A stretch of 49,848 nucleotides of DNA from Terriglobia bacterium. Lineage in GTDB: Bacteria; Acidobacteriota; Terriglobia; Bryobacterales; Bryobacteraceae. The notes beneath the pieces are model-generated. The model was not told where the DNA came from and did not search any database. It saw only the letters and a list, made by a program, of their open reading frames with translations. The position numbers were made by a program, and so were the translations under genes. Below are positions 1-7,710 of this stretch, one piece after another; the first letter of the stretch is position 1, and the number at the start of each line of letters is the position of its first letter. The stretch lies in NCBI GenBank assembly GCA_020073365.1, contig JAIQFL010000031.1:1-49848 (forward strand), in the 5' to 3' direction.

Positions 1-1497
1 GCCCTTGATCCCGGCCTTCTGCGGATAATGCCCGTCCACGGTGGGGTTTTGCAGCGGAATCCAGATGCGGTTGAAGGAATAGCTGAATTGGTTCACCAGG
101 GTGGGGGAGATGGTGAAGGTATCGTGCAACTGCGCCATTTTGACGTCCTCCTCCACGATGCGGCCTTGCGTGTAAGGCTCGGGCAGCACGCCGGCGGCTG
201 CCGTTTGGGCGAGGCTGCCGGTGAAATTGGTGGCGTAACTCCCCGCGGCGAAGAACCCCGACAGCCGATTCCGGTCGGACAGGTTGGCATCCACCTTGGC
301 GGTGCCATTCCACGTGCTCAGTTGGACGGGCAGGCTGGGCGTGTAGTTGTTCACGATGTTCGCATTCGTGGGAGCGGGAAGATAGGACGCCAGCGACTGC
401 GCGATCGGAGAGATGCGGTTGGTGGGGATGATGTTTCCAGGGAACACCGTCCGCGTACAGACTGCGCCAACGCAAGACTGGCTCGCCGGATCGTAAATCA
501 ACTGCGCGGCCGGAAGCTCGCTGAAATTACCCGTCCGTTGGGCGACCGTAGGGATCGATTGCAGGGTGGGGTTCAACAATCCTGAGTGGTATTTATACCC
601 ATCGTAGTTGGTAAAGAAGAAGAGCTTGTTCTTCTTGATAGGGCCCCCGATGAGCCCGCCGTATTCGTTCTGGTGCTCGATGGGTCTGGCCGCGGGGAAG
701 AAGCCGCGCGCATCCAGGTCGGTGTTGCGGAAGTATTCGAAGGCCGCGCCATGGAACGCGTTGGTTCCCGATTTCAAAACGAAGTTTGAGACGCCCTGTC
801 CTTCGTATTGGGCTTTGGCGCCGTTGGTCTCGACCTGGAACTGCTCCACCGCATCCACCGAGACGGCAAACGCCAGATAGCGGGTGTCGCCTTGCGTCCC
901 GGCGCTGGTCAGGGGAAGCCCCTCGAGATACATTTCGTTCTGATAGGTCTGGCCGCCGTTGAACGCGGCAGTAGTGGGGCCAGCAGCCTGCGTGCTGGCG
1001 TTATTGACGCCGGGCACCAGGGCGATGAACTGCGTGGGATCCCTGGGGACTCCGTTCATGGACAGAGGCAGCGCCGCATAGATGTTGTTCTCCATGGACG
1101 CGCCGAGCGTGGCATCGTCGGTATGCAGCATGGGCGGCGCGCCTTCCACGGTAATGGTCTGAGTGGCCGTTCCCAGTTGCAACTTGGGATTCAATCCGAT
1201 GGTTCCCAGAGCGATAACGACCAGGTGCTGCTGGGTGAGGGTTTGAAAACCGGCCGCCTTGACCGTGACGCTATACTCACCCGGTTGGAGCGGAGTCAGC
1301 ACGAAGAATCCCGCATCGGTCGTCTGGCGAGTGGTTTCGACTCCCGTTTCCACGTTTGTCGCGGTGACCGACGCGCCGGCCACGACGGCTCCCGAAGGAT
1401 CGGTCACCGTTCCTTGAATCGTTCCATTGCCGCCTACTTGGGCAGTCGCAGCCGCGACGCCCAGGAGCGCCGCAAACAAGCAATCGATAACTCGCAT
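1..1497 (-). CDS. Oar-like TonB-dependent receptor, N-terminal part (cut by window edge)
   Basis: The reverse strand reads open for 499 codons from an ATG at 1497 to the left edge, so the C-terminal barrel is missing. The start has a GGGAG Shine-Dalgarno about 8 nt upstream. Residues 1-19 form a signal peptide ending in ATAQ. A carboxypeptidase-regulatory-like domain follows (IQGTVTDPSGAVVAGASV, then GFFVLTPLQPGEYSVTV). Next come a plug-like segment (VPGVNNA..FNGGQTYQNEMYLEG) and the start of the barrel, with the phrases GGLIGGPIKKNKLFFF and FPGNIIPTNRISP that are typical of acidobacterial Oar-like outer-membrane proteins. These proteins are thought to import or bind large substrates with TonB energy. 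The substrate cannot be read from the sequence. It is a divergent paralogue of the receptor at 28148-31858. Confidence 0.9.
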   Translation of the reverse strand, partial: MRVIDCLFAALLGVAAATAQVGGNGTIQGTVTDPSGAVVAGASVTATNVETGVETTRQTTDAGFFVLTPLQPGEYSVTVKAAGFQTLTQQHLVVIALGTIGLNPKLQLGTATQTITVEGAPPMLHTDDATLGASMENNIYAALPLSMNGVPRDPTQFIALVPGVNNASTQAAGPTTAAFNGGQTYQNEMYLEGLPLTSAGTQGDTRYLAFAVSVDAVEQFQVETNGAKAQYEGQGVSNFVLKSGTNAFHGAAFEYFRNTDLDARGFFPAARPIEHQNEYGGLIGGPIKKNKLFFFTNYDGYKYHSGLLNPTLQSIPTVAQRTGNFSELPAAQLIYDPASQSCVGAVCTRTVFPGNIIPTNRISPIAQSLASYLPAPTNANIVNNYTPSLPVQLSTWNGTAKVDANLSDRNRLSGFFAAGSYATNFTGSLAQTAAAGVLPEPYTQGRIVEEDVKMAQLHDTFTISPTLVNQFSYSFNRIWIPLQNPTVDGHYPQKAGIKG

Positions 1498-1941
1498 GGT
1501 TATGCTCCCTATTCCCGTATGGCCAACCAACCTGTTGTGCGAACTCAGGACCGGCGTACGTGCCGAGCCACGCACATCGGCTCCCGGCCGCCTTACGCGC
1601 TCCGTACCGGATTTGGAAGTTCGGCCGTACGCCGGACTGGACCACTTTTTCCAGGTTGGTGAGAACCCTGAATCCAGATGCTTCGGCACCAGTATGAGAC
1701 TTTCCGCACCATCGCCGAGGCAGATTCGAGACAGCGGCCCTCGTTTACCACCACAAAACCAGGCAATGGCCTCCGGGCTGGCTGTATTCATCTTGTTTTC
1801 AGTTGAATGCGGTCGATATGGCTCCATAGGCGGGCGAATCCACGAGTGTCCCGTGTGGGACCTTGGTTATGCATAGCGAAACGTGAATGGCGGACGCTGT
1901 GTTTCGTCCTGGGTATCGCCAAGGCGCCCGCCGGCAAATCC
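1498..1941. other. Non-coding gap of 444 bp
   Basis: This lies between the start of the partial TonB receptor and the end of the VCBS-repeat gene, both on the minus strand. It must hold the receptor's promoter and leader. I found no convincing gene, repeat or terminator hairpin. The short open frames here do not resemble any protein family I know. Confidence 0.5.
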
Positions 1942-3059
1942 TCACTTCCGTACAGGGCGGCTGAAGAATATGAGGCTGGGGGCATCCGAGCGCGCGGCTA
2001 CAATATCGGGGAAGCCATCGCCATCCAGGTCCGCGGCGGCGAGGCCATAGATAGCTCCCTTGTTATCGCCGAAGGGAACGCGGGTGTATTTGTGGCCGGA
2101 ACCATCGTTGAAGTAGATTGCTCCGGGGGCTTCCACGTACCCTACTATGATTTCCGGTTTGCCATCCTTATTCAGGTCCGCGGCGAGCATGGAGTATGGC
2201 AATGCGTCCCGCCCGGCGATCTCGACGCCCGGTCCGAAGCCGCCCTTGCCATTGTTGAAGTACACATACAAACCCTCGCCCTCGTGGCACGCCGCGATAT
2301 CCAGATGGCCATCGCCATCGAAATCGGCAACGGCGATGGCCCGCGTGGAAGATTGTTTGGGACCGAAGGGCAGCTTGCGCGGGAAGTTCCCTTTGCCGTC
2401 ATTGAGGTAAACCACACTCTGGCAGGCGTCGCGGCACGCGACCACCAGGTCTTGGGAGCCGTCGCCGTCCATATCGCCCGCAAGAATGGTGGCCGAAGTT
2501 TCCGGGCCGAGGGGCCGGCACGTGAAGTGGGCTTTGCCGTCGTTGAAGCAGACATAACTCGGCCCGGGACGGTTGGCCACCGCGATATCGGGAGACTTGT
2601 CGCCGTTGAGATCCGCCAGCACTACATTGCGCGTGGGCCAATGGGGATCGCCGAAGGTTCCGGCCAAGGTAAAGCGACCCTTGCCATCGTTCAGCAGCAC
2701 GACTTTTGGATCTGGGCGGTCGTTGCTGATGACCATGTCCAGGGCGCCGTCGCCATTCAGATCGGCGAGCGGGGCCGAGTAGCTGCGATCGGGCTTATTG
2801 GGGAGCGGTGGACCGGGTCTGAAGTGGCCCTTGCCGTCTCCGAAGAGCACCACGTCGGGCAGAGGCCAATGACGCTGGCGAGGACGATGTCGAGAAAACC
2901 ATCTCCGTTGAGGTCCCCCAGGCTCACGTTCGCCGTGGTTTCCGAAACGGTTTCGAGTGGGACGGATTCCTCAAACGAGCGCATCGCTGCGGCAAACAAC
3001 AGGAGCACGGCCGGCAGGAGTGCAGCAAGAGCGAGCGTGGGCCTTAGGAAAGCGCGCAT
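1942..3059 (-). pseudogene. Secreted VCBS/FG-GAP repeat protein, single frameshift
   Basis: The start ATG at 3059 has a strong AAAGGAGGT site 11 nt upstream and opens with a signal peptide (LALAALLPAVLLLFAAA). Repeats of the form DLNGDGxxDIV...VVxxNDGKGxF follow, about six in all, forming a likely seven-bladed propeller with Ca-binding DxNxDGxxD loops. Such proteins are secreted and bind ligands or surfaces. The first repeat (SLGDLNGDGFLDIVLAS) is in one frame. The rest, from LPDVVLFGDGKGHF, is in another. The break lies at about 2871-2875 and one missing base explains it. All remaining repeats are intact, so this is either a very recent lesion or a sequence error. The C-terminal end is FFSRPVRK. 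Confidence 0.8.
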
Positions 3060-3123
3060 GGGGAGTTCAAACCTCCTTTGCTGGAGACGATGATATCAAT
3101 TCGGCCGGCCACCACATCGCGGC

Positions 3124-3152
3124 CGGGGGCGCCCGGGGGCGCCGGGGGCGCC
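3124..3152. repeat. Short GC-rich direct repeat
   Basis: The unit CGGGGGCGCC occurs three times in a row (the third copy lacks its first C). It lies in the intergenic region upstream of the two-component cluster. It may form stable secondary structure or be a replication-slippage site. No known function. Confidence 0.5.
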
Positions 3153-3164
3153 TGTAAGCTTCTA

Positions 3165-3188
3165 TTTAAGAGTGAAATGTCCTATAAT
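3165..3188 (+). promoter_or_regulatory. Putative sigma-70 promoter of the two-component cluster
   Basis: A perfect TATAAT lies at 3183-3188 within an AT-rich stretch that contrasts with the GC-rich surroundings. It is 68 bp upstream of the first receiver gene. The upstream hexamer at about 17 bp spacing (TTCTAT) is a poor -35 match, so an activator may be needed. This is inference from sequence only. Confidence 0.4.
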
Positions 3189-3256
3189 TATGCCGGGTGG
3201 CTCCTGGCACGGGACGCACGAGTGGCTGAGGCGCCGCCAGCGGGAAGGAGGTTTGC

Positions 3257-3670
3257 ATGTCCGCAAAAGTACTCCTGATCGATGACGATGAAGACTTCCG
3301 GGCCTCCGTGAGATCTCTTCTCGAGAGTCACGGCTACGGAGTGCTCGAAGCCGCCTCCGGACACGAAGGCTTGCGAATGATCATAGAACACAAACCGGAT
3401 GCCGTCATGGTGGACATCATGATGGAGACATCCGTGGAGGGGTACGGCGTCACCCACGCGCTCAAATACCTGGACGAATACGCGGAGTATCGCCAGATCC
3501 CTGTGATCATGGTCTCTTCCATTGAGGAGAGCCCGGATGAGCGCTTCCCGATGTCGCCCGAGGCCGAAATGATTCGGCCCGACAGATACCTCACCAAGCC
3601 CCTCGATATTCCCAGATTCCTCGAAGTTCTGGAGAGGACCGTGGGGGTGAGCAAAGGTGCCGCGATCTGA
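3257..3670 (+). CDS. Stand-alone response regulator receiver protein
   Basis: A 137-residue single CheY-like receiver domain. The acidic pair is at D9-D11 (LLIDDDEDF), the phospho-acceptor is D53 in MVDIMM, the switch Ser is in VSS, and the conserved Lys is in LTKPL. There is no output domain. The start has an excellent GGAAGGAGG site 8 nt upstream. The loop after the acceptor (DIMMETSVEGYG) is longer than usual and is matched by the third gene of this cluster (DIMMDERTEGFF), so the two are paralogues of one subtype. It probably passes phosphate between the kinases at 3712 and 5256 or acts through protein contact. Confidence 0.93.
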   Translation: MSAKVLLIDDDEDFRASVRSLLESHGYGVLEAASGHEGLRMIIEHKPDAVMVDIMMETSVEGYGVTHALKYLDEYAEYRQIPVIMVSSIEESPDERFPMSPEAEMIRPDRYLTKPLDIPRFLEVLERTVGVSKGAAI

Positions 3671-3711
3671 GATCGCCGGCATGCTTGCCGGATGGTTCGG
3701 TAGAAGGTGCG

Positions 3712-4854
3712 ATGGGTGAAGCTGCTGTGCCGGAGACGGTGGTAGTCATCGACGATGACTACGCGATGCGGCTCTCATGCTGCAAGATCCTGTCGAAGAT
3801 GGGCTTCCCCGTCGAGGCCTTCGAGGACGGGATCCGCGGCCTGGAAGGCGTCGGGCGGTTGAAGCCGGGTCTGATCGTGGTCGATCTCAAGATGCCGGGG
3901 ATCAGCGGCATCGAAGTGATTTCCCGCGTCCACGAGATCGATCCCCAGATCACCATTGTGGTCATTACGGGGTACGCTACCATCGACACCGCGGTCGAGG
4001 CGATGAAAAGCGGGGCCTATGATTTTCTGCCCAAGCCGTTCTCCCCGGACGAGCTGCGATTGATTGTCAACCGGGGGTTGGAGCGGCGGCGGCTCTGGCT
4101 CGAATCCCAGCGGTACGAGATCGAGCGCGCGCTGCTCAAACGGCGCTTCGTCACCTTCGTTTCCCATCAGCTCCGGACGCCGCTGGTGGCGATTCATCAA
4201 TACCTGGATGTGCTGAAGCACCTTGGCGATAGCGGGGAGGTGGCGGCCAAGAGACAGGAATGGATCGATCGTTGCCTCACGCGGACCGCAGAACTACAGA
4301 GCCTGATTGCCGACTGGCTGACGCTTGCCAGAGTCGAGGGCGGCACGCTCATGAAGGAGCGGATCGAGGTCGACCTCGGGCAACTGCTTCCCGGCATTCT
4401 GAAGACCTACGAGGAGATGGCCGCGGGCGAGGGGGTCTCGCTCCACGCCGCCCTTCCCGAAGCGCCCCTCACGGTGGGTGGCGATTGGAGCTGTCTGACA
4501 GTCTTGTTCGACAATCTGATCACGAACGGCATCAAGTACAACCGGCCTGGCGGCAAGGTCACGGTATCGGGCTGGCGGTCGGATGGCGAGGTGGTGGTTA
4601 CCGTCGCCGACACCGGCGCCGGCATACCGGAGAAGTACCGGCCGTTTCTGTTCGACGAGTTCTTCCGCATCAAGGACGACGGCGCCAAGAAGACCACGGG
4701 GACCGGGCTCGGGTTGCATATCTCGAAGAAGATCGTTTCCGAAATGGGCGGCAGCCTGGATTTCGAAAGCCAACCTGGAGCCGGATCCACCTTTCGCGTG
4801 CGTTTGCCCGCGTGGCACGAAACCGGCGGCGCGAATGCGGGGAGTTCACAATGA
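3712..4854 (+). CDS. Hybrid receiver-histidine kinase without a sensor domain
   Basis: About 380 residues. The N-terminal receiver has D58 as phospho-acceptor (VVDLKMPG), T86 in ITGYAT and K108 in LPKPF. A helical linker follows, then a HisKA domain with H152 in FVSHQLRTPL, and a HATPase_c domain with N-box DNLITNGIKYN, G1 box DTGAGIP and G2 box GTGLGLHISKKI. It has no membrane segments, so it is a cytoplasmic relay kinase whose activity may be gated by its own receiver. A start at 3685 is possible, but only 3712 has a Shine-Dalgarno (AGAAGGTG), and it places the receiver at the N terminus. The stop overlaps the next start (ATGA), implying coupled translation. Confidence 0.9.
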   Translation: MGEAAVPETVVVIDDDYAMRLSCCKILSKMGFPVEAFEDGIRGLEGVGRLKPGLIVVDLKMPGISGIEVISRVHEIDPQITIVVITGYATIDTAVEAMKSGAYDFLPKPFSPDELRLIVNRGLERRRLWLESQRYEIERALLKRRFVTFVSHQLRTPLVAIHQYLDVLKHLGDSGEVAAKRQEWIDRCLTRTAELQSLIADWLTLARVEGGTLMKERIEVDLGQLLPGILKTYEEMAAGEGVSLHAALPEAPLTVGGDWSCLTVLFDNLITNGIKYNRPGGKVTVSGWRSDGEVVVTVADTGAGIPEKYRPFLFDEFFRIKDDGAKKTTGTGLGLHISKKIVSEMGGSLDFESQPGAGSTFRVRLPAWHETGGANAGSSQ

Positions 4855-5249
4855 CATCGGTAGAAAAGCGAATCCTGATTGTGGACGACGACAGGGATTT
4901 TGTCGAAGCCATCGCGTCGTTCCTGGGGGCTCACGGCTTCACCGTCCTGAAAGCTTACAACGGCAGGGACGGAGTGAAACTCGCACGAATGGAGCGGCCC
5001 GATCTCATTCTCATGGACATCATGATGGATGAACGGACAGAAGGGTTCTTCACGATTCAGGAAATGCGCCGCCAGGAGGACCTGAAGGGTGTGCCGATAT
5101 TCGTGCTCAGCTCGCTCAACGCGCAAATGCCGGACTTCGGGAACCCGCCGGACAGCGCCTGGCTGGCGTACGATGAGTTCCTCTCCAAACCGGTGGACAT
5201 GGCTCAGTTGGTGGAAAAGATCCGCCAGCGAATCGGACAGCCGGCATGA
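4851..5249 (+). CDS. Stand-alone response regulator receiver protein
   Basis: A 132-residue receiver domain whose ATG overlaps the preceding stop codon (ATGA). Acidic residues are in ILIVDDDRDF, the phospho-acceptor is D56 in LMDIMMD, the switch Ser is in VLSSLN and the Lys is in FLSKPVD. There is no output domain. It shares the extended DIMM...TEG loop with the receiver at 3257, so both belong to the same subtype. Because it sits directly before the membrane kinase, it is the most likely direct partner of that kinase. Confidence 0.93.
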   Translation: MTSVEKRILIVDDDRDFVEAIASFLGAHGFTVLKAYNGRDGVKLARMERPDLILMDIMMDERTEGFFTIQEMRRQEDLKGVPIFVLSSLNAQMPDFGNPPDSAWLAYDEFLSKPVDMAQLVEKIRQRIGQPA

Positions 5250-5255
5250 AGAAGC

Positions 5256-7238
5256 ATGATGCAGTTTAGTTCTCGAACGCGGCGGCTTTCGCTCAAGGCA
5301 AGGCTGATCTGGAGCTACCTGGTAGTTCTGGGGGCCGGCGGCCTGGTCACCTCATTCGTCGGCTCCTGGATCGTGAGCACGACCATCATGATGCAGGCGC
5401 GGCGGGCGGTCGACCACGATTTCGCCACGGCGAAGACGGTCTACGAACAGCAGCTTCAGGCCCTCCGGCTGCCGGTTCAAGTGGCCGCGTCCGGCACCAC
5501 GATCCAGGGCTACCTCCAGACCGGCGACCAGGCGGCTCTGTACGCCTATCTGCGAGGCATTCACCGGGATGCCGGCTTCGATTTCCTCAGCCTTACGGAT
5601 GCCAGCGGACGGGTTGTTTTGCGTGTGTCCCGGCCAGGCTCTAGCGGCGGCGATGGATCGGCGATCGCGGTGGTGAAGGCGGCGCTCGCCGGCAAGGTGG
5701 CTGCTGCCACCGAGGTGCTTTCCGCTGCCCAACTTGCCGACGAAGATCCCAGCCTGCCGGCCCGCGCCCGTATCCAAACGGGGAACGGGGAAGTGAGCGA
5801 AGGCATGACGCTGATCGCGGCCGCGCCCGTGGAGGGACCGGGTGCCAACGTTCTGGGCGTCCTCTATGGCGGCCTTCTTCTGAACGGAAACTCCGCCATC
5901 GTCGACCGCGTCTGGACGATCCTGTTTCGCGGCGACCGCTTCAAGGTCGCGGATACCGGCTCCGTCACCATCTTCCGGAACGGATACCGGATCGCGACCA
6001 ACGTCCAGACCGTGGCTGGAGAGCGGGCGGTGGGCACGGAGGCATCCGCCGAGGTGCGCGACGCAGTGCTGCAGCGCGGCGAACTGTGGCGGGGCCGGGC
6101 CTTCGTCGTGAAGGGCTGGTACATCAGCGAATACGATCCGGTTCGCAACTATGCGGGCGACGCGATCGGCATGCTCTCCGTCGGTATCCTGGAAAGCACC
6201 TACACGACGATCCGGAACAGCGTGATCCTCTCCTTCTTCCTTCTCGCTACCATCGGGTTTCTGCTGATCATCGGTATTACGTATTACATGATCCGGAATA
6301 TCACCCGCCCCCTTGGCGAGATGGTCTTCGCCACACGGAATATCACCGCCGGACGGTTTGACCAGGAAGTTCAGTCGAATTCCCCGGGCGAGATCGCCTT
6401 ACTGGCCGACTCCTTCAACGCCATGCTGAAGAGCCTGCGGCAGATGAAAGGGGACCTGGAGGAGTGGGGCCGGACGCTCGAAGAAAAAGTGAAGCAGCGC
6501 ACCGAAGAGTTGGGGGCGATGCAGGCGCGCGTGGCGCAGTCGGAGAGACTGGCATCGCTCGGCATGTTGGCCGCCGGCGTGGCGCACGAGATCAACAATC
6601 CGCTCGGCGGCATCCTGGCGTTGACGGCACTCACGGTGGAAGACATGAAGAAGGAGGATCCGAACCGCGAGACGCTGGAGGAGGTGATCCGTCAGACGGA
6701 ACGCTGCCGCGACATCGTCAAGGGCCTGCTCGAGTTTTCGCGGCAGTCGAAGGCCAATACCGAGAGGATCGACCTCAACAGGATCCTGGAGGACACCCTG
6801 TCGCTGCTGGCGAAACAGGCGCTGTTCTTCAACATCGACATCGTCCGCGACCTGGATGCCGACCTGCCTGCGGTCATGGCGGACAAGTCCCAATTCCAGC
6901 AGGTGTTCATGAATATCTTCGTGAATGCAGTACAGGCGATGGACGAGCGAGGCACCATTACCATTCGCTCGCGTCACAACCGGGCAGGCAAATGCGTCGA
7001 GGTGTCGATTTCGGACACTGGTCACGGCATCCCGCCGGAACAGATCGATCGCATCTTCGATCCGTTCTTCACCACCAAGGAAAGCGGGCAGGGAACGGGC
7101 CTCGGCTTGTCCATCGCGTATGGCATCGTGACCACCCACCGCGGGGCCATTTGGGTGGGGAGCGAGGTGGGCAAAGGCACCACGTTCACGATCCGCATGC
7201 CAGTTGCGGTGGAGGTAGGCGCAGACGTTGAGGCGTAA
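5256..7238 (+). CDS. Membrane sensor histidine kinase (Cache-type sensor, HAMP, HisKA, HATPase)
   Basis: 660 residues. TM1 is at about 17-42 and TM2 at about 322-346. They enclose a roughly 280-residue extracytoplasmic sensor of the single-Cache type, with DFLSLTDASGRVVLRV and, near the end, DAIGMLSVGILES. A HAMP domain (about 347-400), a coiled coil (about 400-430), HisKA with H444 in GVAHEINNPLGG, and HATPase_c with N557, G1 DTGHGIP, F box FDPFFTTK and G2 GTGLGLS follow. All catalytic motifs are intact. Cache domains usually bind small organic acids, amino acids or related ligands, but the ligand here is unknown. It is the last gene of the signalling module and lies 472 bp before the hydrogenase/Hdr operon, a plausible but unproven target. 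Confidence 0.92.
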   Translation: MMQFSSRTRRLSLKARLIWSYLVVLGAGGLVTSFVGSWIVSTTIMMQARRAVDHDFATAKTVYEQQLQALRLPVQVAASGTTIQGYLQTGDQAALYAYLRGIHRDAGFDFLSLTDASGRVVLRVSRPGSSGGDGSAIAVVKAALAGKVAAATEVLSAAQLADEDPSLPARARIQTGNGEVSEGMTLIAAAPVEGPGANVLGVLYGGLLLNGNSAIVDRVWTILFRGDRFKVADTGSVTIFRNGYRIATNVQTVAGERAVGTEASAEVRDAVLQRGELWRGRAFVVKGWYISEYDPVRNYAGDAIGMLSVGILESTYTTIRNSVILSFFLLATIGFLLIIGITYYMIRNITRPLGEMVFATRNITAGRFDQEVQSNSPGEIALLADSFNAMLKSLRQMKGDLEEWGRTLEEKVKQRTEELGAMQARVAQSERLASLGMLAAGVAHEINNPLGGILALTALTVEDMKKEDPNRETLEEVIRQTERCRDIVKGLLEFSRQSKANTERIDLNRILEDTLSLLAKQALFFNIDIVRDLDADLPAVMADKSQFQQVFMNIFVNAVQAMDERGTITIRSRHNRAGKCVEVSISDTGHGIPPEQIDRIFDPFFTTKESGQGTGLGLSIAYGIVTTHRGAIWVGSEVGKGTTFTIRMPVAVEVGADVEA

Positions 7239-7383
7239 GCCGCTCCCGGAAGCCCGGGGCTACGGTTGCCTCTGGTGTGGCACTCACACGGGCTATCGAT
7301 ACGCCGGGCGGTTGCGGGTGAAATTCCTCAGTCTGTTGAAAAGTTCGCCGCGCTCTGTCGGGTCAAATCGGGTCACGCCCTCA

Positions 7384-7412
7384 TTGTTTTGAAGATACTA
7401 AGGTGTTAATAT
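7384..7412 (+). promoter_or_regulatory. Putative sigma-70 promoter of the Hdr-Etf-hydrogenase operon
   Basis: TTGTTT at 7384-7389 and TAATAT at 7407-7412 are separated by exactly 17 bp, in the only AT-rich block of the intergenic region. Transcription from here would give a leader of about 290 nt before the first operon gene at 7711. Assigned by sequence pattern only. Confidence 0.45.
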
Positions 7413-7463
7413 CTAAATAACTGAATTATCTCTCGACTCGCGGACTTTAGGAAGGCGTGCTTT

Positions 7464-7676
7464 GTGAGCGAGAAACTCCAAACCGTGTTGCCAGCGGACC
7501 GAGGGGCGGCATGTCCCGTCTGCCACCGTCCTGTTTTTCTGTGCGCATCTGAGAAGTCCTTAGCGCATCCGCTCCGACAAACTGACACCCGTGATCGGGA
7601 GGACCCGATGGATCCGAGCCGGTATTCCGGCCGGCCAGGACCGGCCGCGGGGCTGGTCTTCCTCCCTACAACCTAG
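7464..7676 (+). CDS. Doubtful small ORF with a CPVCHRPVFLC motif
   Basis: A 70-codon frame from GTG, with an AGGAAGG sequence about 13 nt upstream, which is longer than ideal spacing. The peptide holds CPVC and a further Cys seven residues later, reminiscent of a small zinc ribbon. The rest is Pro/Arg/Gly rich, as random reading of GC-rich DNA would be. It lies inside the leader of the hydrogenase operon, so if translated it could be a leader peptide. I do not recognise a family. Confidence 0.2.
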   Translation: MSEKLQTVLPADRGAACPVCHRPVFLCASEKSLAHPLRQTDTRDREDPMDPSRYSGRPGPAAGLVFLPTT

Positions 7677-7710
7677 CTGCGCCAGCCGGGACGCAGCCCG
7701 GAGATGACCG

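Larger units (their letters stand above)
7239..7710. other. 472-bp gap before the Hdr/Etf/hydrogenase operon
   Basis: It contains the best promoter candidate for the operon (7384-7412), one weak small reading frame (7464-7676) and a GC-rich leader with several short complementary segments near 7619-7705. These could fold, but they match no riboswitch class I recognise. No clear terminator was seen for the kinase gene. Confidence 0.5.

Noticed and set aside
1807..3093. 428-codon plus-strand frame opposite the VCBS-repeat gene
   Set aside because: Its repeats are only the mirror of the VCBS repeats on the other strand; that strand has the signal peptide and strong ribosome-binding site.
7270..7300. 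TGGCAC resembling the -24 element of a sigma-54 promoter before the hydrogenase operon
   Set aside because: No TTGC-type -12 element lies at the required spacing, and the signalling genes nearby have no sigma-54 activator domain.
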